This document shows positions 6,567 to 10,044 of a DNA stretch of 10,044 bases, in pieces. The translations under genes were made by a program, and so were the position numbers. The notes beneath the pieces are model-generated. The model made no database searches and was not told the origin of the DNA. It saw nothing but the letters and a program-made list of their open reading frames with translations. The DNA is from an uncultured Bacilli bacterium (lineage in GTDB: Bacteria; Bacillota_I; Bacilli_A; RF39; UBA660), in NCBI GenBank assembly GCA_947628075.1, contig CANQYF010000037.1:1-10044 (forward strand), given 5' to 3'. Every line of letters begins with the position of its first letter. Positions within the stretch are counted from its first letter, which is position 1.

Positions 6567-6594
6567 TTGACAAATTGCAAAAAAATGGTAATAT
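6567..6594 (+). promoter_or_regulatory. Promoter of the ackA transcript
   Basis: Perfect -35 TTGACA (6567-6572), 16-base spacer, and -10 TAATAT (6589-6594) with a TGG extension. Two copies of TTGCAAAA (6546-6553 and 6575-6582) flank the -35, 29 bases apart start to start. TTGCAA is its own reverse complement, so these could be paired protein-binding sites. No catabolite-responsive element matching the usual CcpA consensus was seen. Confidence 0.85.
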
Positions 6595-6620
6595 ATTAAG
6601 CAAATTAAGGGGGATGTTTT

Positions 6621-7865
6621 ATGAGTGACAAATATTTAGTCATTAACGCAGGAAGTTCATCATTGAAATTTTCTTTATATGATATGGGTGAAGTCAAAGA
6701 AATAGTTAATGGTTGTATTGAAAAAATAGGTGATAGTGATAGCTTTTATACTTTAAAATACGCTGGAAAAAAAGTGGAAAAAAGTAAAAGTATTAGTAAC
6801 CATACTGAAGCACTTCGAACTATGATGCAAGAATTATTAGAAAATAAATTTATTAATGATATAAAAGAAATAAAAGGTGTTGGTCATCGGGTTTTACATG
6901 GTGGAGAATTCTATTCTCAATCAGTTTTAATTGATGAGGAAGTATTAGCTAATATCAAATTTTTAACTAAGTTAGGTCCTTTACATCATCCAAGTGAAAT
7001 TGAAGGTATTACTATAATGCAAAATTTATTGCCTTCTGCTTGTCAAGTAGCGGTTTTTGATACGGCTTTTCATCAAACTATGCCTAAAGAAAATTATATG
7101 TATGCTGTACCTTATGAATGGTATAGTGAAAATGGAGTTAGAAAATATGGTTTTCACGGCACAAGTCATAAATATATAACAGAAGTTATGCAAGAAAAGT
7201 TAGGTAAAGAAGATGTTAATTTAATAATTTGCCATTTAGGTAGTGGGGCTAGTATGTGCTGTGTTAAATATGGTAAATGCTTAAATACCACGATGGGATT
7301 AACCCCTTTAGATGGTTTAATTATGGGAACAAGATGTGGCACAATTGATAGTTCAATTATTAATTATATTGCTGAAGAAAGAAATTTAAGTGTTAGTGAA
7401 ATTAATACTATTTTAAATAAAAAAAGTGGTTTATTAGGAATTGCTTCTGAAAATGATTTTAGAGATTTAAATGAATTAGCTTCCAAAGGTAATGAAAGAG
7501 CTAAATTAGCTTTAAAAATGTTTCAAAATTCTATTATTAGATATATAGGGCAATATTATATGGAATTAAATGGAATGGTTGACGCTATAATATTTACTGC
7601 TGGAATTGGGGAAAATAATATTGATTTAAGAGCAGATATAGTTAATGCCATGTCAAATGCTTTAGATATTAAACTAGATGAAAATGTTAACAATGATATA
7701 GCTAGATTTAAGAAAAATCAAAGTGGAATGATTTCTACTCCTGATTCTAAAATTAAAGTTTTTGTCATTCCTACTAATGAAGAATATATGATTCTAAAAG
7801 ATACTTATGAAATTAGTCAAAAACTTAAAAATAGTACAAGTAGAAAATTAACAAAAGGAAATTAA
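6621..7865 (+). CDS. ackA: Acetate kinase
   Basis: AckA interconverts acetyl phosphate plus ADP and acetate plus ATP, the ATP-yielding last step of acetate fermentation. The 414 residues are close to the usual 400. Family motifs are INAGSSSLKFSLYD (8-21, N9), GHRVLHGGE (88-96, R90), FDTAFHQTMP (146-155, catalytic D147), YGFHGTSH (176-183, H179), HLGSGAS (205-211), TPLDGLIMGTRCGTID (228-243, R238), FTAGIGEN (325-332) and PTNEE (384-388). These correspond to the catalytic and nucleotide-binding residues mapped in the Methanosarcina enzyme. A basic, Ser/Thr-rich tail of about 15 residues extends past the core. AAGGGGG (6607-6613) lies seven bases before ATG 6621. The phosphotransacetylase gene (pta) that often accompanies ackA is not in the window; instead an unrecognised gene follows after one base. 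Confidence 0.97.
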   Translation: MSDKYLVINAGSSSLKFSLYDMGEVKEIVNGCIEKIGDSDSFYTLKYAGKKVEKSKSISNHTEALRTMMQELLENKFINDIKEIKGVGHRVLHGGEFYSQSVLIDEEVLANIKFLTKLGPLHHPSEIEGITIMQNLLPSACQVAVFDTAFHQTMPKENYMYAVPYEWYSENGVRKYGFHGTSHKYITEVMQEKLGKEDVNLIICHLGSGASMCCVKYGKCLNTTMGLTPLDGLIMGTRCGTIDSSIINYIAEERNLSVSEINTILNKKSGLLGIASENDFRDLNELASKGNERAKLALKMFQNSIIRYIGQYYMELNGMVDAIIFTAGIGENNIDLRADIVNAMSNALDIKLDENVNNDIARFKKNQSGMISTPDSKIKVFVIPTNEEYMILKDTYEISQKLKNSTSRKLTKGN

Positions 7866-7866
7866 C

Positions 7867-8535
7867 ATGGAAAATAAAATAGATAATATTATCTTACCTA
7901 AAGATTATGTTTTAGAATATATTTCTGATACAATTAGTAGTGTAAGAGAAAAAGGTAGTGAAATATCTAATGCGAAATATCATCATAATACTAATTATGA
8001 AAATGCTGCATCTACTTGTAAATATGGGATTTTAACTTTAAAAGATTTAAATATTTATGGTCTAAGACATGATTCAGAAGAATTATTAAAAATTATGGCT
8101 GATAGTAGTTCTCATGTGAATGGCGATAATGCTGTTTCTTTAGCGGTCGTTGGTTTAAATGATTTATATGAAGACGAATTAGAATATGATCCTTTTTCAC
8201 CAAATATGGTTGATTTTTTAGTAACAAGTGATTTAAAGGCCGGACGTTCTTCCATAAATTATGGTAATGAATTTTTATGTTATCATAGTATATCACCTGC
8301 TGACTTAAGAAGTCTTGATATTAGAATATTACAATTAATAAAAAAGCAAGGAAATAATATTGATATTGCTAAAATTCAAGATATTCTTCAAAAATATAAT
8401 TATTTAGTAACTACAGCTTTAGAATTAAAAAGATTAAATAGAGAATTACCATTAAGAGAAATGTCAGAAAAAAGTATATTTGCTTTAGACTTAGATAAAT
8501 TAAGTAAACAACCGAAATTGACTTTAAAAAAATAA
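7867..8535 (+). CDS. Unknown protein, possible ADP-ribosyltransferase-like fold
   Basis: A 222-residue soluble protein with no signal peptide or membrane segment. Two stretches recall the ADP-ribosyltransferase/KptA/DarT-type fold. The first is YHHNTNYENAASTCKYGIL (38-56), similar in pattern to the strand-helix opening where a His contacts NAD and a helix ends in a Gly-hydrophobic pair. The second runs from FLVTSDLKAGRSSINYG (117-133) through NEFLCYHSISPADL (134-147), where Y132 and E135 could fill the remaining positions. This is pattern resemblance only. The C-terminal third (150-222) is helical and charged. ATG 7867 uses AAAGGA (7854-7859) inside the end of ackA and starts one base after the ackA stop, so the two are almost certainly co-transcribed. 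No macrodomain or other antitoxin-like gene is adjacent. It could equally be an uncharacterised lineage-specific protein. Confidence 0.85.
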   Translation: MENKIDNIILPKDYVLEYISDTISSVREKGSEISNAKYHHNTNYENAASTCKYGILTLKDLNIYGLRHDSEELLKIMADSSSHVNGDNAVSLAVVGLNDLYEDELEYDPFSPNMVDFLVTSDLKAGRSSINYGNEFLCYHSISPADLRSLDIRILQLIKKQGNNIDIAKIQDILQKYNYLVTTALELKRLNRELPLREMSEKSIFALDLDKLSKQPKLTLKK

Positions 8536-8560
8536 ATTTTTAAGGTTACATAAAACCTAG

Positions 8561-8589
8561 GAATGTATTAATTGACATTTAAAACATTC
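8561..8589 (+). promoter_or_regulatory. Inverted repeats over the promoter of the small membrane protein
   Basis: GAATGT (8561-8566) is inverted as ACATTC (8584-8589), and a third half-site ACATT (8575-8579) lies between them and overlaps the -35 hexamer. AATGT-8-ACATT forms a tighter alternative dyad. The placement over the -35 would suit a repressor site. No known consensus is recognised. Confidence 0.3.
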
Positions 8590-8600
8590 TGTGCTAATAT
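8572..8600 (+). promoter_or_regulatory. Promoter of the small two-helix membrane protein
   Basis: Perfect -35 TTGACA (8572-8577), 17-base spacer, and -10 TAATAT (8595-8600) with a TGC extension. Transcription should start near 8607, just ahead of the AGGAG ribosome binding site (8612-8616). A short hairpin AGGTT/AACCT (8543-8558) after the preceding gene has no T-run, so separation from the upstream transcript is not assured. Confidence 0.85.
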
Positions 8601-8622
8601 AACCATTCAGTAGGAGATAATT

Positions 8623-8916
8623 ATGGATAAACATAAAGTTACGAAAATTGAAAAATATCAAAAACTTTCAAATGAATCTTTAAGAAATTCCATTTGTAGT
8701 GCAGTTCTAATTTTTATCGGTATTGCTTTATTAACTCTTACAAAGATTAATCGAGAAACATATACGGATGCTCAAAAATTAATATTTAATTTAATGGGCC
8801 CATTATCTATTACTGGTGGTACCGCAATGTTAATTGATTCATTAATTAAAAAAAATAAATATGATAATAAAATAGAAGAACTACAAAACGATGAAGAGAT
8901 TCCAAAATTAAAATAA
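8623..8916 (+). CDS. Small two-helix membrane protein of unknown function
   Basis: A 97-residue protein with two hydrophobic segments: about 24-40 (around CSAVLIFIGIALLTLT) and about 54-74 (around FNLMGPLSITGGTAMLIDSL). The N-terminal 20 residues are charged and likely helical. A short polar loop with an NRETYTDA segment joins the helices, and the C-terminal tail is highly charged. The positive residues before helix 1 and after helix 2 suggest both ends are in the cytoplasm. ATG 8623 lies six bases after AGGAG (8612-8616). It is a single-gene unit: its own strong promoter before it and a strong terminator ten bases after its stop. The family is not recognised. The possible repressor site over its promoter suggests regulated expression, but this is inference. 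Confidence 0.85.
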   Translation: MDKHKVTKIEKYQKLSNESLRNSICSAVLIFIGIALLTLTKINRETYTDAQKLIFNLMGPLSITGGTAMLIDSLIKKNKYDNKIEELQNDEEIPKLK

Positions 8917-8925
8917 TGAAAATAG

Positions 8926-8953
8926 GAAGTTAATTTTAACTTCTTTTCTTTTT
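8926..8953 (+). terminator. Intrinsic terminator after the small membrane protein
   Basis: GAAGTTA (8926-8932) and TAACTTC (8937-8943) form a seven-base stem with a four-base loop, followed by TTTTCTTTTT (8944-8953). It separates the small membrane protein gene from the sufU transcript. Confidence 0.9.
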
Positions 8954-8958
8954 AAATA

Positions 8959-8987
8959 TTGACACTTAATTAAATATGCGATAAATT
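8959..8987 (+). promoter_or_regulatory. Promoter of the sufU transcript
   Basis: Perfect -35 TTGACA (8959-8964) and -10 TAAATT (8982-8987) with a 17-base spacer. The -35 begins six bases after the T-run of the preceding terminator. Start of transcription would be near 8994, giving a leader of about 15 bases. It lacks the ACAT/ATGT half-sites seen in the sufCDS promoter, so the two suf units may not share that control. Confidence 0.75.
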
Positions 8988-9009
8988 ATGAAGGAAAAGG
9001 AATTTTAAT

Positions 9010-9438
9010 ATGGATAAAGAATTGAGTAGAGAAATAATATTAGAACATTTTCAAAATCCAATCAATAAAGAAGAAATAGATGATAATAATTATCTAAAAG
9101 TAAATACAAGAAATCCTAATTGTATCGATAATTTAGATTTAAAAATATTAATTAAAAATGATGTTATTGAAGATATAAAATTTATGGGAGAAGCTTGTGC
9201 AATTTCCACGGCTTCAACCTCAATTATGATTAAAAATTTGATTGGTAAAACGATTAAAGAAGCAAAAGAATATATTGAAAATTTTTATAATATGTGTAAT
9301 GAAGTTAATTATGATGCCAATAATTTAAATGAAGCCTTAGTTTTTCAAGATATATATAAACAAAATAATCGTAAACATTGTGCGTTATTACCTTATAAAG
9401 GTATATTGGAAGCGTTAAGAGAATATGAAAATAAATAA
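9010..9438 (+). CDS. sufU: SufU, Zn-dependent sulfur acceptor for SufS
   Basis: SufU of Gram-positive bacteria takes the persulfide sulfur from SufS through a zinc-dependent swap and passes it to the SufBCD scaffold. The 142 residues fit the family. The four zinc ligands are in place: C38 and D40 in RNPNCIDN, C63 in GEACAISTAST, and C124 in RKHCALLPYKG. The family usually has CGD at the first site; here the Gly is Ile (CID). The N-terminal LSREIILEHFQNPINK is the standard SufU opening. AAAAGGAA (8995-9002) is about eight bases before ATG 9010. The gene is separated from sufCDS by about 3.4 kb and has its own promoter. The next gene overlaps its last 14 bases. SufU rather than an IscU-type scaffold is supported by the SufS class and by the spacing of the ligands. 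Confidence 0.93.
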   Translation: MDKELSREIILEHFQNPINKEEIDDNNYLKVNTRNPNCIDNLDLKILIKNDVIEDIKFMGEACAISTASTSIMIKNLIGKTIKEAKEYIENFYNMCNEVNYDANNLNEALVFQDIYKQNNRKHCALLPYKGILEALREYENK

Positions 9439-9985
9439 ATTAACAATTATTTTAATTATCATTATTATTTTACTTCTTGGTTATATAGGTTATGATAAAT
9501 TAATTAAAAATAATACTAATAAAGAGGATTATCAAAATGAAAAATTAGAATTAGTAGATGAAATAAATTTAGAATATCTAAATATTTATTTAACGAGTGA
9601 TGGAATTTCGTATATTTCCCCAATTAATAAAGAAAAAATAGAAAGTATTAATGGTGGTGAAAATTTAAAACAAAGACTTAACACTTTATATGAAAGAGCG
9701 TTTTATTATGATATTTTTATCGATAATTTTAGATTAAAAGGTTTTAAAATTAATCTAGATAATAAAATAAAAAGTATTCGCAAAATAGAACAAGATGATA
9801 ATATTTATATAATATTTATTAAAGAAAATAATACCATTGGGTTATTTAATTATGATGAATATTATAATTTTATGAATACGGAGGTTTATGATAATTATAA
9901 AAATATTGAAAATGTATTAGATGTAAAGGATAATAAAATTATTTATTTAGATGGAAGTAAAGAAAGCATTAATTTTGAAGAGTAA
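9425..9985 (+). CDS. Single-pass membrane-anchored protein of unknown function
   Basis: A 186-residue protein beginning with two lysines and an almost pure Ile/Leu helix (about 7-22), then a polar chain rich in Asn, Lys, Asp, Tyr and Ile. With a short positive N-terminus, the anchor should leave the remaining 160 residues outside the membrane. There is no lipobox cysteine. Predicted short strands (YLNIYLTSDGISYISP, NIYIIFIKENNTIGLFNYD, NKIIYLDG) suggest a small beta-rich extracytoplasmic domain. The start ATG 9425 lies inside sufU (14-base overlap) with only a weak AAGAGA-like site, so its translation is probably coupled to sufU. That overlap ties its expression to sufU, but a membrane-anchored outer-face protein has no obvious role in cytoplasmic Fe-S assembly. 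Family not recognised. Confidence 0.85.
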   Translation: MKINKLTIILIIIIILLLGYIGYDKLIKNNTNKEDYQNEKLELVDEINLEYLNIYLTSDGISYISPINKEKIESINGGENLKQRLNTLYERAFYYDIFIDNFRLKGFKINLDNKIKSIRKIEQDDNIYIIFIKENNTIGLFNYDEYYNFMNTEVYDNYKNIENVLDVKDNKIIYLDGSKESINFEE

Positions 9986-10009
9986 AGAGTTAAAAATAAG
10001 GAGATGGAT

Positions 10010-10044
10010 ATGACTATTTTTGAGTTGGAACAGACAAATTTACA
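10010..10044 (+). CDS. Start of a further gene, cut by the window edge
   Basis: ATG 10010 follows AAGGAG (9998-10003) by six bases and opens a frame to the end of the window, reading MTIFELEQTNL. An in-frame ATG at 10004 touches the ribosome binding site and is less likely. It lies 24 bases after the previous stop with no promoter or terminator between, so it should be in the same transcript as sufU. Eleven residues are too few to name it. They do not look like the usual start of SufB, the one SUF gene missing from the window. Confidence 0.75.
   Translation, partial: MTIFELEQTNL

Noticed and set aside
8093..8296. Minus-strand open frame of 67 codons within the gene at 7867
   Set aside because: His/Asn-rich antisense translation with no start signals; the plus-strand gene explains the region.
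8543..8558. AGGTT/AACCT hairpin as a terminator after the gene at 7867
   Set aside because: Only five base pairs and no T-run on the plus strand; too weak to call.
157..9985. Possibility that TGA codes for Trp, since no complete gene ends in TGA
   Set aside because: All Trp positions in conserved motifs use TGG and the conserved genes are full-length under the standard code. The ten TAA and one TAG stops are expected from AT bias.
1..10044. CRISPR arrays, insertion sequences, tRNA or rRNA genes
   Set aside because: No regularly spaced direct repeats, transposase motifs, terminal inverted repeats or cloverleaf-like segments were seen on either strand.

Overview
The window is chromosomal DNA from a very AT-rich, low-GC Gram-positive bacterium. 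It is most like an uncultured gut Bacilli/Mollicutes-related lineage with a reduced gene set. The reasons are strong AGGAGG-type ribosome binding sites, TTGACA/TATAAT promoters that often carry an extended TGn -10, a T-box leader, a Gram-positive-style SUF iron-sulfur system (SufC, SufD, SufS, SufU), and codon use dominated by A/T third positions. Trp is written TGG, no gene is broken by an internal TGA, and the complete genes end in TAA (one in TAG), so the standard bacterial code fits. All confident genes lie on the + strand.

Layout. (1) 1-1002: a possible divergent gene start at the left edge, then a TtcA-family PP-loop tRNA thiolase (157-1002). (2) 1003-1461: 459 bases holding a small doubtful membrane-peptide ORF, weak hairpins and a compact glycine-type T-box leader with its terminator. 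(3) 1462-2829: homodimeric glycyl-tRNA synthetase, followed by a start-less coding remnant (2817-2951). (4) 2987-5642: a strong promoter and the tightly packed sufC-sufD-sufS operon, with an unusually short SufD-like protein. (5) 5742-6383: a CYTH/triphosphate-tunnel protein, possibly reached by readthrough from sufS, closed by a strong terminator at 6491-6532. (6) 6567-8535: ackA with its own promoter, followed one base later by an unrecognised protein with some resemblance to ADP-ribosyltransferase-fold proteins. (7) 8572-8953: a promoter, a two-helix small membrane protein and a strong terminator. (8) 8959-10044: a promoter, sufU, an overlapping gene for a single-pass membrane-anchored protein of unknown function, and the first codons of a further gene.

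How the genes work together. SufS (desulfurase), SufU (Zn-dependent sulfur acceptor), SufC (ATPase) and SufD (scaffold partner) are four of the five Gram-positive SUF components. The set is split by about 3.4 kb of unrelated genes under separate promoters, and sufB is not in the window. The TtcA-like enzyme could be a client of this pathway because its family carries an Fe-S cluster and uses activated sulfur. Acetate kinase points to fermentative ATP generation. GlyRS is controlled by tRNA-Gly charging through the T-box.
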